Of a stretch of 64,000 bases of DNA, positions 43,865 to 53,623 are shown in pieces. The stretch comes from CAMDKS01 sp964402975. GTDB lineage: Bacteria; Bdellovibrionota_B; Oligoflexia; Oligoflexales; RGVZ01. Both the position numbers and the translations under genes were made by a program. The stretch is from assembly GCA_964402975.1 (NCBI GenBank), contig CAYOEM010000008.1:1-64000 (forward strand), given 5' to 3'. Numbering within the stretch: position 1 is the first letter of the stretch; the number at the start of each line of letters is the position of its first letter. The notes under the pieces are model-generated. The model did not search any database. It had not been told where the DNA came from and worked only from the letters and a program-made list of their open reading frames with translations.

Positions 43865-46800
43865 TTGTCTTTTCTGGAAAACAAAACCGATCAAGCTGGC
43901 ACGTCTCTGATTGAAATTCTTTCAACATGGCCGAGTCAGTCGGAAGGTTTGAAGGCAGCGCAAATTTCGGGCAGCTCGCCAGCTGCCACGGAACTGCTTA
44001 CGCTTTTTACGTGTCGATCATGGAACAAGGTCCTAATTATCGCGCCGACACACAAAGACGTTTCTTCCTTGCTGTCCTTTATCGATCGGAATGCGGAGAC
44101 TCTGAAGGCGATCGGTGTAACTGCCTCACACCTCCCGCATCTCTCCATGTGGGGGTCTGATCGTTTCATCAACCCAAGCTTGAGTCGTAATCAGAGATTA
44201 GACGCCTTATTTCGTCTGCACACCTCGACAGAACGCAATATCACGGTCACCACATTGGCTGGCTTATTCCAGAGCACGTTTCAATCCGCGGACCTCGACA
44301 CTTTCACTCTACACATCAAAACAAATGACGAGTTTGACCAAGACGAGCTGATAAATCGTCTGAAAACGGCCGGGTACCGCGCATCATCAATTGTCGACGA
44401 GGAGGGGCTCTTTAGTATCCGCGGTTCCGTAATTGACGTCTTCCCCCCTAATAGCTCACTCCCGCTACGAGTTGAGTTTTTGGGAGATCAAATTGCAAGC
44501 ATTCGAAGTTTCGATTTTGAGGATCAAAAGAGTAAAGCCTCTTTAAATGAGGCTTGGCTTGGACCTGCCAACGAAATCTTAATTTCCGCTCATCAAAAAA
44601 AAGAAACCGCCCAAAGACTGCACGAATTTCTACTGTCTCTTGAATCGGTGCCTAATCCTGACAAAGACGGTTTCCGTGGCGCTTTTCTAACTGAGTCCAG
44701 ACCTCCGGGCTGGGATCTTTTAGCGCCGATTCTACGAGAACGGAGTGCTTCAGGGTTTGATTTACTTCCAAAAAATTCATGTATCATTTTTCCAAACGGA
44801 ATCGATGCCGTAATAACTGCCTATAACGAACTCACAGAAAATTTTGCGGAGTCTCACGAGCGCGACCTGGCCGCGGGCAGAATATCTATCGACCCAATTC
44901 AACACTTTCCAAGCTCCGAGGCGATACTGACAACGATTACCAGTCGTCACACCACTATTGAATGCGGCAACCCTGTGGCAAGACCTGGCTTCAAGCAAAT
45001 CCGGATAAGCCCTGACAGGCACTTTGAAGGAGTTAGTCAGACTGCTTCCGCCGCGGCGCGATTTGATTCATGGGCTCAGAGTATTACAAACTTTTTAAAG
45101 CTTGACCAAGGTCGCGTCTGTATTTTGGCTTCAAGCGCCGAGCAAGAAGAGCGTATCTCGACGCTATTTACGCACCGAGATCTTCCCGTATGCCGAAAGA
45201 GAAGCTCATTGCTTGAAGCGCTGGAGCTCGGAGAACACGGAACCATTCACGTCATGGAGGGGTTTCTTAGTACTTGGCAATCTTTCGAAAAAGATCGCAC
45301 TTTGATCATTCCCGAACACGTCATTTTCGGAGTGACACAAAAGAAGCAAAAAAGCTCCAGCACGAGGCTAAAGAATTTTCTAAGTTCTTTTCGTGATCTC
45401 AAAGTTGGAGACCTCGTTGTCCACGTTATTCACGGAATCGGTCGCTACAAGGGCATGATCAACCTCACCGTTGGCGGTATAACTGGAGACTTCTTGCATA
45501 TTGAGTATGCAGGTACGGACAAAATCTATTTGCCCGTGGATAAGCTAAATCTTCTGCAACGCTACAGTAGCGGCGGCGAGGGAAGTGGACAGCCCGCCCT
45601 CGACCGACTTGGCGCTGGGCACTGGGAACGCAAGAAACAGCAAGTCAAGCAAGCCGTAAAGGACATGGCTGAAAAACTGCTAAAAATACAAGCGCAGCGA
45701 GCACTCGCGCACATTCATGTTTTCTCGCCACCATCGGATGATTACTTCAAATTTGAAGCCGAATTCCCCTATGAGGAGACTCCCGATCAACTAAAAGCCA
45801 TTGCCGACGTCAATGCAGATCTACAGTCGTCAAAAGCCATGGACCGACTCGTCTGCGGGGATGTGGGTTTTGGAAAAACAGAAGTGGCCTTAAGGGCCGC
45901 GTTTCGGGTAGCCAGCGAGGGCTACCAAGTCTTGGTGTTAGTACCTACGACGATTCTTTGCTATCAACATTACCGGACGTTCTCTGACAGATTATCCCGA
46001 CACGGCGTTCGCGTCGCGCAACTTAATCGGTTCGTGCCAGCGAAACAACAACGTCAAACGCTTGACGATCTAACCTCCGGTAGAGTTGATGTCCTGGTCG
46101 GCACTCACCGTATTTTAAGTGAAGATATAAAAGCAAAGCGGCTTGGACTGATTATCGTCGACGAGGAACAGCGCTTCGGAGTTGCTCACAAAGAAACCCT
46201 CAAGCAACTTCGAGCCGGAGCCGACATTTTGACCATGACGGCCACACCAATACCACGGACATTGCACATGGCCATGCTGGGTCTTAGAGATATTTCAATT
46301 ATTACAACGCCACCATCGAATCGACTGGGCGTTAAAACATATGTCGCGCAAGCTGATGAAACCCTGATTAGGGAGGCCATAGAACATGAAATAAACCGAG
46401 GCGGTCAAGTTTTCTATCTGCACAACCGTGTTGAAGACATTGAAGCAACCTGCCTCTGGATAAAAAGCCTTGTTCCGAAAGCTAATGTTCGGTTTGGACA
46501 TGGGCAGATGAAAGATAGCGAACTTGAAAATACAGTTATCGATTTCATCGAGAATAAATTTAACGTTTTAGTTTGTACGACCATTATTGAATCTGGCATC
46601 GATATGCCAAACGTCAATACTTTAATCGTTGCAGATGCCGACCGCTTCGGACTGGCTCAACTTTATCAGCTGCGTGGACGCGTTGGACGATCATCCGTGC
46701 AGGCCTATGCTTACTTCATGACAAAAAATCCTGCGCTTATTACAGACGATGCACGACGCAGACTTGAGGTGCTGGCCGTTCATCAAGAGCTTGGATCAGG

Positions 46801-47446
46801 ATTTCAGATCGCAAGTCACGACCTGGAAATAAGAGGAGCCGGCAACCTTCTGGGGGCTGAGCAGTCGGGACAAGCATCGCAGGTCGGCCTAGAAATGTAC
46901 ACGGATCTACTTGGCGAAGCAATTACCGAACTTCGCGGGCAGGTCGTTGAGAAGCCAAAAATTGACACGGAAATAAAACTGCCTGTCACTGCATTATTAC
47001 CAGAGTCTTTTATTGGGGATGAGGGGCTTCGCTTGCAGTTTTATAAGGCTCTTTTTACTGCTGACCGTTTGGACGAATTACGAGCAATCGAAGATGAACT
47101 TCGTGACCGCTTTGGCACGCCGCCTGAGACCGCACAAAAGCTCTTCCAAGTAGCCAGAATTAAACTGACCTTATCTGTACTGGGAGCAAGTCAAATCAGC
47201 ATGAATAGTCGCGCTGGGTGGTTTGAAATTAGATTTGGATCCCTCAGGGAACATCAGATCGATCGTCTTGTTAAAGAGGCCACACGCAATCCAAATCGGT
47301 ATCGACTTTCTCCGGACTACAAACTGTATGTATACTGGGATAACAATAAAGGTAGTCCTTCTATGGACAACTCATCAGAATCTTTGATACTTGCTGAGCT
47401 CTTGTTGGCAATAGAGCCACTCACGGCGGGACTGGAGACACCATGA
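43865..47446 (+). CDS. mfd: transcription-repair coupling factor
   Basis: 1193 residues, TTG start behind AAGGGG. N-terminal UvrB-homology module, then the RNA polymerase-interacting domain (VGDLVVHVIHGIGRYKGM, ~515), a RecG-like translocase with Walker A GDVGFGKTEVALRAAF (~664) and DEEQ box VDEEQRFGVAH, and TRG-type GAGNLLGAEQSGQASQVG. It removes stalled RNA polymerase from damaged DNA and recruits UvrA. It overlaps the next gene by 4 bp (ATGA). Confidence 0.97.
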   Translation: MSFLENKTDQAGTSLIEILSTWPSQSEGLKAAQISGSSPAATELLTLFTCRSWNKVLIIAPTHKDVSSLLSFIDRNAETLKAIGVTASHLPHLSMWGSDRFINPSLSRNQRLDALFRLHTSTERNITVTTLAGLFQSTFQSADLDTFTLHIKTNDEFDQDELINRLKTAGYRASSIVDEEGLFSIRGSVIDVFPPNSSLPLRVEFLGDQIASIRSFDFEDQKSKASLNEAWLGPANEILISAHQKKETAQRLHEFLLSLESVPNPDKDGFRGAFLTESRPPGWDLLAPILRERSASGFDLLPKNSCIIFPNGIDAVITAYNELTENFAESHERDLAAGRISIDPIQHFPSSEAILTTITSRHTTIECGNPVARPGFKQIRISPDRHFEGVSQTASAAARFDSWAQSITNFLKLDQGRVCILASSAEQEERISTLFTHRDLPVCRKRSSLLEALELGEHGTIHVMEGFLSTWQSFEKDRTLIIPEHVIFGVTQKKQKSSSTRLKNFLSSFRDLKVGDLVVHVIHGIGRYKGMINLTVGGITGDFLHIEYAGTDKIYLPVDKLNLLQRYSSGGEGSGQPALDRLGAGHWERKKQQVKQAVKDMAEKLLKIQAQRALAHIHVFSPPSDDYFKFEAEFPYEETPDQLKAIADVNADLQSSKAMDRLVCGDVGFGKTEVALRAAFRVASEGYQVLVLVPTTILCYQHYRTFSDRLSRHGVRVAQLNRFVPAKQQRQTLDDLTSGRVDVLVGTHRILSEDIKAKRLGLIIVDEEQRFGVAHKETLKQLRAGADILTMTATPIPRTLHMAMLGLRDISIITTPPSNRLGVKTYVAQADETLIREAIEHEINRGGQVFYLHNRVEDIEATCLWIKSLVPKANVRFGHGQMKDSELENTVIDFIENKFNVLVCTTIIESGIDMPNVNTLIVADADRFGLAQLYQLRGRVGRSSVQAYAYFMTKNPALITDDARRRLEVLAVHQELGSGFQIASHDLEIRGAGNLLGAEQSGQASQVGLEMYTDLLGEAITELRGQVVEKPKIDTEIKLPVTALLPESFIGDEGLRLQFYKALFTADRLDELRAIEDELRDRFGTPPETAQKLFQVARIKLTLSVLGASQISMNSRAGWFEIRFGSLREHQIDRLVKEATRNPNRYRLSPDYKLYVYWDNNKGSPSMDNSSESLILAELLLAIEPLTAGLETP

Positions 47447-48468
47447 ACAAGAACTACCGCTTCATCATCCTTGCCGTCACATGTTTCGCGGGTGGAATTT
47501 TTGCATGGAAACACTTTAGTAAACCACTCCCACTTATGGAAAGCCTACCAACTGATCCGGAAGGCCAGACTGCTGAAGACAAGAAAAAATCCTCCAGCTT
47601 ACCGGAGCTCACGATCGGTTCCACTACAGTCACTCCAGACGACCTGCAATGGGAAATAGACCTTCACTCTGCTGGCGCAAAGTTTACTCTGGACCCCACC
47701 GATAAGGATATTCCCTTAGCACTGACTGAGGAAAGTCGAACGGAGTTACGCGACCGCGTGGTCTCTTCCGTCCTTGAAAGGAAAATCGCTTATCTCTATA
47801 TCACCCAAAAACTGAAGAATTTTAATATTGATGATCCGGCTAGATTTACAAAATGCGTCAGCGCTATGAACGAGATCAGTAAAGAGAATCCGGACTTTTT
47901 CTCTTCAAGCAAGAGCCGCGAAAGACTAAAAAACAAACTATGTGAGCAATCGGTTATCGAACAGTATCTAGAAGAAAAGGTATTTAATTCGGTTAGCGTA
48001 TCACCCGCAGAGATAGCTTCTTACTACCGAACCCACGAAAAAGACTTCAAAAAGCCCCTTCGCGTGACACTACGTCAGATCGTCGTATCCGACGAGAGCC
48101 TGGCGCAACGCCTCAGAAAAGAAGTTAAGCCAAGTAATTTCAGTGAGTTAGCTCGAAAGCACTCCATCACTCCCGAAGCCGCCAAGGGGGGTCTCATTGG
48201 CCCATTTTCCAAGGAGCAACTGCCGACACTTTTTGATATCGTCTTTTCAATGGGCCTAAGCGAGATCAGTGGTATTGTGAAATCTGAGTTTGGATACCAC
48301 ATCATTATGCCAGTGGAACGACATCCGTCTAAAACGCTAACTTTGGCGGAGGCCTCAAGGCAAATTCGGGAAGACTTCCAAAGAACCAAGCGGCTTGAGG
48401 CCTACCAAAAGTGGCTAGCCTCCGCCATGAATTCAATACCAGTGACTGAAACGCCATCGGGGATATGA
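47443..48468 (+). CDS. membrane-anchored PpiC-type peptidyl-prolyl isomerase
   Basis: 341 residues. N-terminal anchor or signal (YRFIILAVTCFAGGIFAW). A helical SurA-like N-domain is followed by one parvulin domain (~205-295): RVTLRQIVVSDES, NFSELARKHS, GGLIGPFSKEQLPTLFD and SEFGYHIIMPVER. It should assist folding of exported proteins in the periplasm. Translation is coupled to mfd by an ATGA overlap and a SurA-like gene follows 3 bp later. Confidence 0.88.
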   Translation: MNKNYRFIILAVTCFAGGIFAWKHFSKPLPLMESLPTDPEGQTAEDKKKSSSLPELTIGSTTVTPDDLQWEIDLHSAGAKFTLDPTDKDIPLALTEESRTELRDRVVSSVLERKIAYLYITQKLKNFNIDDPARFTKCVSAMNEISKENPDFFSSSKSRERLKNKLCEQSVIEQYLEEKVFNSVSVSPAEIASYYRTHEKDFKKPLRVTLRQIVVSDESLAQRLRKEVKPSNFSELARKHSITPEAAKGGLIGPFSKEQLPTLFDIVFSMGLSEISGIVKSEFGYHIIMPVERHPSKTLTLAEASRQIREDFQRTKRLEAYQKWLASAMNSIPVTETPSGI

Positions 48469-48471
48469 CAA

Positions 48472-49464
48472 ATGAGAAAGATCACTCAAACCATAATTTT
48501 CGCAATAATCATCGCAACCATTCAGCTCACGACGACTTATTCCGTCTGCGTTGCAAGTAGCGATGAGGTCCTAATAGACCGAGTTTTAGCAGTTGTTAAT
48601 GGCAGACCGATTTTTTTTAGTGATATTAGACGTAAACTACAAGTAGGTCCCCTAGTTGTGGTCAGCGAATATCCGGCGACCAAGGACGCCAATTCGCAAA
48701 CAAGAGCCTTGAATGATGCGATCAACCTTGAACTGATTTTGGGGGCCGCAAAAGATCTCGACATCGACATCTCTGACGAAGAACTAACGCAGGAGATGGA
48801 CCGGCACTTAAGTGAACAAAAAATATCTAAAGATAAGTTGGGCGAACTTTTAAAAAACGAAGGCGAAACTCTTGAAAATTATAGACGGGATTTTCGCAAT
48901 CAGTTAGTGCTTCGCAACTTCCAACGGCGCATCATTGCTCCGTCGATCAAAGTGACTGACAAAGATATTGAAACTTACTATCTTTCACAGTCCGGGGAAT
49001 CGGCGAACGATCTCGTTGAAGTGAGCATTCGGCAAATCCTGATAAAAATCGAACCCAACATGAACAAAGAGTTGGCTGGCGCTAAACGAGAGCTTGCAGA
49101 CGACATCTTCAAAAAACTCAAAGCTGGCCTGGACTTCACCGACGCGATTGGACTCTACAGCGATGAACCTGGCGCAAAAAAATCGGATCAAAAACCAATT
49201 GTCGTTAAACTAAAGGATCTGTCGCCCTCGCTGAAATCAAGTATAGAACCTCTAAAACCAGGAGAGGTGACGCAGCCGATTTCTACGCCAAGAGGCTTAG
49301 TTATTTTCCAACTCGTGGAACGCAAGCTCGGTGAAAATCGTGAATTCACGGCTCAAAAAGACAAACTACTTCAAGAGCTGCGGATGCTTGAACTTATCAA
49401 TCAGACCGGCAAATGGCTTGCAGAGCAGCATCAGCGTGTCACCGTCAAGCGCATGGATGATTGA
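48472..49464 (+). CDS. SurA-like periplasmic chaperone/isomerase
   Basis: 330 residues. Signal peptide (QTIIFAIIIATIQLTTTYSVCVA) then the SurA N-domain opening DRVLAVVNGRPIFFSDIRR. One parvulin domain at ~180-290 (VSIRQILIKIEP, PISTPRGLVIFQLVERK); E. coli SurA has two. The N-domain is the part that binds outer-membrane proteins. It is the third gene of the mfd operon and is convergent with lptG, 9 bp away. Confidence 0.87.
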   Translation: MRKITQTIIFAIIIATIQLTTTYSVCVASSDEVLIDRVLAVVNGRPIFFSDIRRKLQVGPLVVVSEYPATKDANSQTRALNDAINLELILGAAKDLDIDISDEELTQEMDRHLSEQKISKDKLGELLKNEGETLENYRRDFRNQLVLRNFQRRIIAPSIKVTDKDIETYYLSQSGESANDLVEVSIRQILIKIEPNMNKELAGAKRELADDIFKKLKAGLDFTDAIGLYSDEPGAKKSDQKPIVVKLKDLSPSLKSSIEPLKPGEVTQPISTPRGLVIFQLVERKLGENREFTAQKDKLLQELRMLELINQTGKWLAEQHQRVTVKRMDD

Positions 49465-49473
49465 TCAATTTGA

Positions 49474-50377
49474 TTAATCGCGTCTTGAACGCCAGGCCTG
49501 TACGATCACAACTGCAAATATAAAGAAATCGGCAAACCATCCGGCAATAAACGGAGGTATAGTGCCTCTCTTACCAAGTGCTTTAAATGCATTAAGCACA
49601 AACCAGTAACTGATACCAATCAAGAAAGCCGTTAACACGCTTCTTGCTGTTTCAGTTGTTCTTTCTGATCGATAGCCGAACTTAAGTCCAATTAGGCTCA
49701 CAACAAATGCAGCTAATGGGTAGGCCAATTTAACCTGAAGATCCACCTGGTAGGCGAGCGTGTCCGAGCCGCTTTTCTCACCGCGACTTATGACATCCCT
49801 AAGCTCGTTGACGCTCATTTCCTCAGGGGTTCGACGATCACGCATCAATTTCTTAGGATCAACTGTTAGATGGAGCGTCATGGACTTACGTCGCTCCGAA
49901 AAATCAATCGCACCGTTATCGGCAAAATAAGTGATCAGGATATCGTCAGCGTCCCAGACGTCGGCCTCGGGGGAGTATTTTGCGGAAGCCGCTTCAATGA
50001 TTCGATCCGGCTGAAAACTACTTTTTACATCGACGATATTGAGACCGATTATTCTCTGAGACGGGATNNNNNNNNNNNNNNNNNNNNNNNNNNNNNNNNN
50101 NNNNNNNNNNNNNNNNNNNNNNNNNNNNNNNNNNNNNNNNNNNNNNNNNNNNNNNNNNNNNNNNNNNAAGCGAAGCTATTGGCAAGGCCTGACTGATATG
50201 CGTAGGTAATTGATAGAGATACATCTGGATAATCAGATCAGTCGATGGCTTATACTGTGCAAAATATTTTGTTGTCTTATGAATGAAGTCAAACAAAACA
50301 AAAAGAAACATGCACAAAACAAGGGTGCCGATCACATACTTAATAAAATCTTTGAAAATGTAGAGGAAAAGCCGCAT
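49474..50377 (-). CDS. lptG: LptF/LptG-family LPS export permease (interrupted by assembly gap)
   Basis: The N-terminus (ATG 50377) starts RLFLYIFKDFIKYVIGTLV with the first helix, typical of LptG; LPTHISQALPIASL ends before the 100-N gap. Past the gap the same frame runs on the minus strand from about 50067: IPSQRIIGLNIVDVKSS, a periplasmic beta-jellyroll part, then EEMSVNELRD and the last three helices ending WFADFFIFAVVIVQAW. LptF and LptG form the permease that extracts LPS from the inner membrane. LptG versus LptF is judged from the start and could be reversed. It follows the lipoprotein gene by 9 bp. Confidence 0.85.
50068..50167. other. assembly gap of 100 N
   Basis: Exactly 100 N, inside lptG. 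Coding on both sides belongs to one permease. Confidence 0.99.
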
Positions 50378-50386
50378 TCCCTAGCA

Positions 50387-50821
50387 TCATCCCCCACGGA
50401 TTGCATTAGCTACTAGATAAACATGCCCTCGTTCACTATTTTTCACTTCTCCGTGGACATACAGTGATTTTCCAGCGCGTGGAGGAGACTGATTACTGTC
50501 TGCACTAATCCGGGTTAGATCAATCAGCATTCGGGCACTATTATCACTGACCACAACGTACGTACCACCTACGCCGGACATCTCGACACGACCCTTTATA
50601 AGTACATCGCGATTAATTAGCCCCGCTCCAGCAAGATGGACGCCCCTCATCTCTTCCAAGGGTACAGAATCAAAAATCATCATCCCAGCGTTTGAGAACG
50701 TCCAAAGATCGATACTTTCTCGAATAGTACGTGCCCGTCCACCCTCAGACCGACTACACGAAAAACACGAAAGTATGACTGCCAGCAAACCCAAAGCTGA
50801 AATCACCTGTCGCCCCACCAT
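50387..50821 (-). CDS. small lipoprotein with an OB-fold-like domain
   Basis: 144 residues from ATG 50821, behind GGGGGG; the frame stays open to 50896. Signal peptide VISALGLLAVILSCFSC with a lipobox-type FSC. The rest looks like one OB-fold: DVLIKGRVEMSGVGGTYVVV, then SLYVHGEVKNSERGHVYLVA. Five strands with a VKG/VHG start are typical of tRNA_anti-like or NlpE-like small domains. Function unknown; the neighbouring lptG suggests an envelope role. Confidence 0.65.
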   Translation of the reverse strand: MVGRQVISALGLLAVILSCFSCSRSEGGRARTIRESIDLWTFSNAGMMIFDSVPLEEMRGVHLAGAGLINRDVLIKGRVEMSGVGGTYVVVSDNSARMLIDLTRISADSNQSPPRAGKSLYVHGEVKNSERGHVYLVANAIRGG

Positions 50822-50930
50822 GGATGTCCCCCCGCAGTCGTTAAGCACTTCGTCTTTTACATCAGAAGTAGATTCTAGCATCAATTCAACGGTCACTCAT
50901 ATCGGAATGAGGCTCTTCAGGAAACCAGTG

Positions 50931-50972
50931 CGCAAAAAAGCCGGGTTTGGACTACTATCCAAACCCGGCTTT
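50931..50972 (-). terminator. intrinsic terminator of the ribosomal protein operon
   Basis: Left arm AAAGCCGGGTTTGGA (50937-50951), loop CTACTA, right arm TCCAAACCCGGCTTT (50958-50972). On the minus strand the stem is followed by a run of six T (50934-50939). A perfect 15-bp stem 63 bp after the rplQ stop. Confidence 0.95.
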
Positions 50973-51034
50973 TACGTTTTCATCATCTTATTTTATGAAG
51001 CGGAAAAATCCAGCCCTTATAAACGTGATCTCGG

Positions 51035-51412
51035 TTACTTACCGTCGCCTTTTGGAGCGAAATCAACGAACTCAAGGGTCGCCAAATCAGCGGAATCACC
51101 CACGCGGAATCCTCTCTTCAGAATCCTTGTGTAACCACCGTTGCGCTCTTTGAATCTGCTTGCAAGACCAGAGAAGACTTTTGCTACAGCATCGTCATCA
51201 AAGAAAAAACTAGATGCCTGACGACGAGCATGCAGGTCTCCACGCTTACCCAAGGTGATCATCTTCTCAACGAGTGAGCGAACTTCTTTGGCTTTTTGAA
51301 GCGTAGTATCAATACGCTCATGAAGCACAAGTGACGTCGCCATATTGCGAAGCATGGCCTTCCTGTGTGCGGACTTACGGCCAAGTTTACGGTATCCATT
51401 TAAGTGTCTCAT
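51035..51412 (-). CDS. rplQ: 50S ribosomal protein L17
   Basis: 125 residues. Opens RHLNGYRKLGRKSAHRKAM, the L17 signature, followed by RNMATSLVLHERIDTTLQKA. It lines the rim of the peptide exit tunnel. It is the last gene of the cluster, 34 bp after rpoA, and is followed by the 50931-50972 terminator. Confidence 0.98.
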   Translation of the reverse strand: MRHLNGYRKLGRKSAHRKAMLRNMATSLVLHERIDTTLQKAKEVRSLVEKMITLGKRGDLHARRQASSFFFDDDAVAKVFSGLASRFKERNGGYTRILKRGFRVGDSADLATLEFVDFAPKGDGK

Positions 51413-51446
51413 GACAGTCCTCGTTCCAATCGAATCTCAAGCGATA

Positions 51447-52463
51447 TTAATCGTTATGCTGATGTCCATCCCGGCTACGTAAAGTGCTAGGATCAAAACC
51501 GTCAATTTTCATGCCAAGCGACAGGCCCATTTCCGCAAGAAGATCCTTGATTTCGTTCAAAGACTTGCGTCCGAAGTTCTTCGTCTTCAGCATTTCGGCT
51601 TCAGTCCTGGTGACCAGTTCACCAATGAACTTGATGTTGGCATTTTCTAGGCAGTTAGCAGCCCGAACGCTAAGTTCGAGAGTGCTGACTTCCTTGTAAA
51701 GATTATCATTCATAGCAACCGTTGCAGGAGCTGCTGCAGCTGCGCGAGCGGCATTGTCTTCTTCAACTTCGTCAAAATTGACGAATATTGTCAGCTGCTC
51801 TTTCAGGATTTTTGCAGCATAAGCCAAAGCGTCATCAGGGCGCTCCGCACCATTTGTCCAAACTTCCAAGGTCAGTTTGTCGTAGTCAGTCATTTGGCCT
51901 ACGCGCGCATTAGATACGCTGTAGGACACACGACGAACAGGAGCGAAAATCGAATCAATCGCAATCATGCCGACTGGAAGCTCTTCTGATCGGTTGGAGT
52001 CTGCTGAGACATAACCACGACCCAAACGAACAACCATCTCCATGTCAAGCTTACCGTCAGCGTCAAGGTGAGCAATGACTTGTTCTGGATTAAGGATCTC
52101 AACGTCGCCGTTGGTTTCAATCTGTCCAGCCTTGATAAGACCTTCACCGCTCGCTTTTAGCTTTACAGTAGCATCGCCGTTGCCGCGGTAACGCATGTTG
52201 ACTTGTTTCAGATTTAGAATCAAATCTGTGACATCTTCTTTTACGCCAGGAATCGTAGAAAACTCGTGGTCAACACCAACGATACGAACTGCTACAATCG
52301 CAGCCCCATTCAGACTTGACAAAAGGACACGGCGAAGAGAGTTGCCGAGTGTAAGACCGTAGCCGCGTTCAAGTGGCTTAGCGACAAACTTGCCGTACGT
52401 CTCGGAACACGCCTCAGTCTCGAGGTTTTTGGGAGTAATAAGATCTTGCCAATTGCGATGCAT
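51447..52463 (-). CDS. rpoA: DNA-directed RNA polymerase subunit alpha
   Basis: 338 residues. The N-terminal domain has the assembly motif AKPLERGYGLTLGNSLRRVLLSS split as GYGLTLGNSLRRVLLSS; the C-terminal domain (from ~260) has the promoter-contact helix FGRKSLNEIKDLLAEMGLS. Assembles the polymerase core and contacts UP elements. It follows rpsD by about 57 bp, the usual alpha-operon position. Confidence 0.98.
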   Translation of the reverse strand: MHRNWQDLITPKNLETEACSETYGKFVAKPLERGYGLTLGNSLRRVLLSSLNGAAIVAVRIVGVDHEFSTIPGVKEDVTDLILNLKQVNMRYRGNGDATVKLKASGEGLIKAGQIETNGDVEILNPEQVIAHLDADGKLDMEMVVRLGRGYVSADSNRSEELPVGMIAIDSIFAPVRRVSYSVSNARVGQMTDYDKLTLEVWTNGAERPDDALAYAAKILKEQLTIFVNFDEVEEDNAARAAAAAPATVAMNDNLYKEVSTLELSVRAANCLENANIKFIGELVTRTEAEMLKTKNFGRKSLNEIKDLLAEMGLSLGMKIDGFDPSTLRSRDGHQHND

Positions 52464-52519
52464 TGTTCAATCTCCGTCTCTAAAAGTCCACGCGCTACCT
52501 GAGTCAGGCAGCTCGTTTA

Positions 52520-53146
52520 TTATTTGTTGTACAACTCGACGATCATGCGCTCTTTAACGTTCAGATGGATATCTTCTCGTGTCGGAGCAGCAGTCACTTT
52601 ACCCGTAAAGCCCTTGTGATCAACGTCAACCCACTGAATGGCGGCACGTTTCGAAAACAAGTCAGCTGCAAGCGGGAAAACCGGCATGTTGCGGCTCTTC
52701 TCAACGACGGCAACAACATCTCCTACCGTAAGGCGTGCGCTTGGAATATTCACACGTTTGCCGTTTACCAAAATGTGATTGTGACGCACGATCTGGCGCG
52801 CTTCAGTTCTGCTTCTTGCAAAACCCATGCGGTAGACAACATTGTCAAGGCGTTGCTCCAGGTTGCGGAAGAAAATATCAGAAGTCACGCCTCTAGTTGC
52901 AGCGGCGCCATCAAAAGCCAAACGCATAGACTTCTCAGTTAAGCCGTATACGCGGCGTACTTTTTGCTTCTCACGAAGTTGCTGTCCGTACTCGGAAAGC
53001 TTCCCGCGTTTTTGGCCGTGCTGACCAGGAGCATACGCACGACGCTCAAATGAGCAGCGCTCGGTGAAGCAGCGATCACCTTTCAGAAAAAGCTTCTGGT
53101 TTTCGCGGCGGCAGAATCGACATACGGGACCATGATATAGGGCCAT
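52520..53146 (-). CDS. rpsD: 30S ribosomal protein S4, zinc form
   Basis: 208 residues. Cysteines at 9, 12, 26 and 31 (CRFC ... CFTERC) form a zinc knuckle as in Thermus S4. The S4 RNA-binding domain is SRTEARQIVRHNHILVNGKR. It starts 30S assembly and in E. coli represses its own operon; whether that happens here is not visible. Confidence 0.98.
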   Translation of the reverse strand: MALYHGPVCRFCRRENQKLFLKGDRCFTERCSFERRAYAPGQHGQKRGKLSEYGQQLREKQKVRRVYGLTEKSMRLAFDGAAATRGVTSDIFFRNLEQRLDNVVYRMGFARSRTEARQIVRHNHILVNGKRVNIPSARLTVGDVVAVVEKSRNMPVFPLAADLFSKRAAIQWVDVDHKGFTGKVTAAPTREDIHLNVKERMIVELYNK

Positions 53147-53183
53147 TTTGTTTTGACCTCCTTAGTTCTACTCTCAGTTCACA

Positions 53184-53582
53184 TCAAACACGACGACGTT
53201 TCGAAGGACGGCAGCCATTGTGAGGAATCGGCGTAACATCCTTGATCATCGTTACTTTAAGACCAGCAGCAGCCAAGGCACGAACAGCGCTCTCGCGTCC
53301 CGAACCAGGGCCTTTAACAAGCACCGCAACTGATCGCATGCCAGCGTCCATTGCACGGCGCCCAGCATCTTCCGCTGCTACCTGAGCTGCGAAAGGAGTA
53401 CTTTTACGGGAACCTTTGAAACCTTTTCCACCTGAGGTTGACCAAGTAACAACTTCGCCATTCAAGTCGGTTATCGTAACTATGGTGTTATTGAACGTCG
53501 CTTGAATGTGCGCAACGCCAGCAGGGCTAGCTTTGCGGGTTTTCTTTTTCTTGGCGACTGTTGCAGTCTTCACTGTCGACAT
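53184..53582 (-). CDS. rpsK: 30S ribosomal protein S11
   Basis: 132 residues. Conserved HIQATFNNTIVTITD, GKGFKGSRKSTPFAAQ and GPGSGRESAVRAL; ends in PHNGCRPSKRRRV. It sits in the platform near the E-site of the 30S subunit. It follows rpsM by 41 bp. Confidence 0.98.
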   Translation of the reverse strand: MSTVKTATVAKKKKTRKASPAGVAHIQATFNNTIVTITDLNGEVVTWSTSGGKGFKGSRKSTPFAAQVAAEDAGRRAMDAGMRSVAVLVKGPGSGRESAVRALAAAGLKVTMIKDVTPIPHNGCRPSKRRRV

Positions 53583-53623
53583 CTTATCTCTCCGATTATT
53601 TCAAGTTTCGGTCTTGCGTCAAA

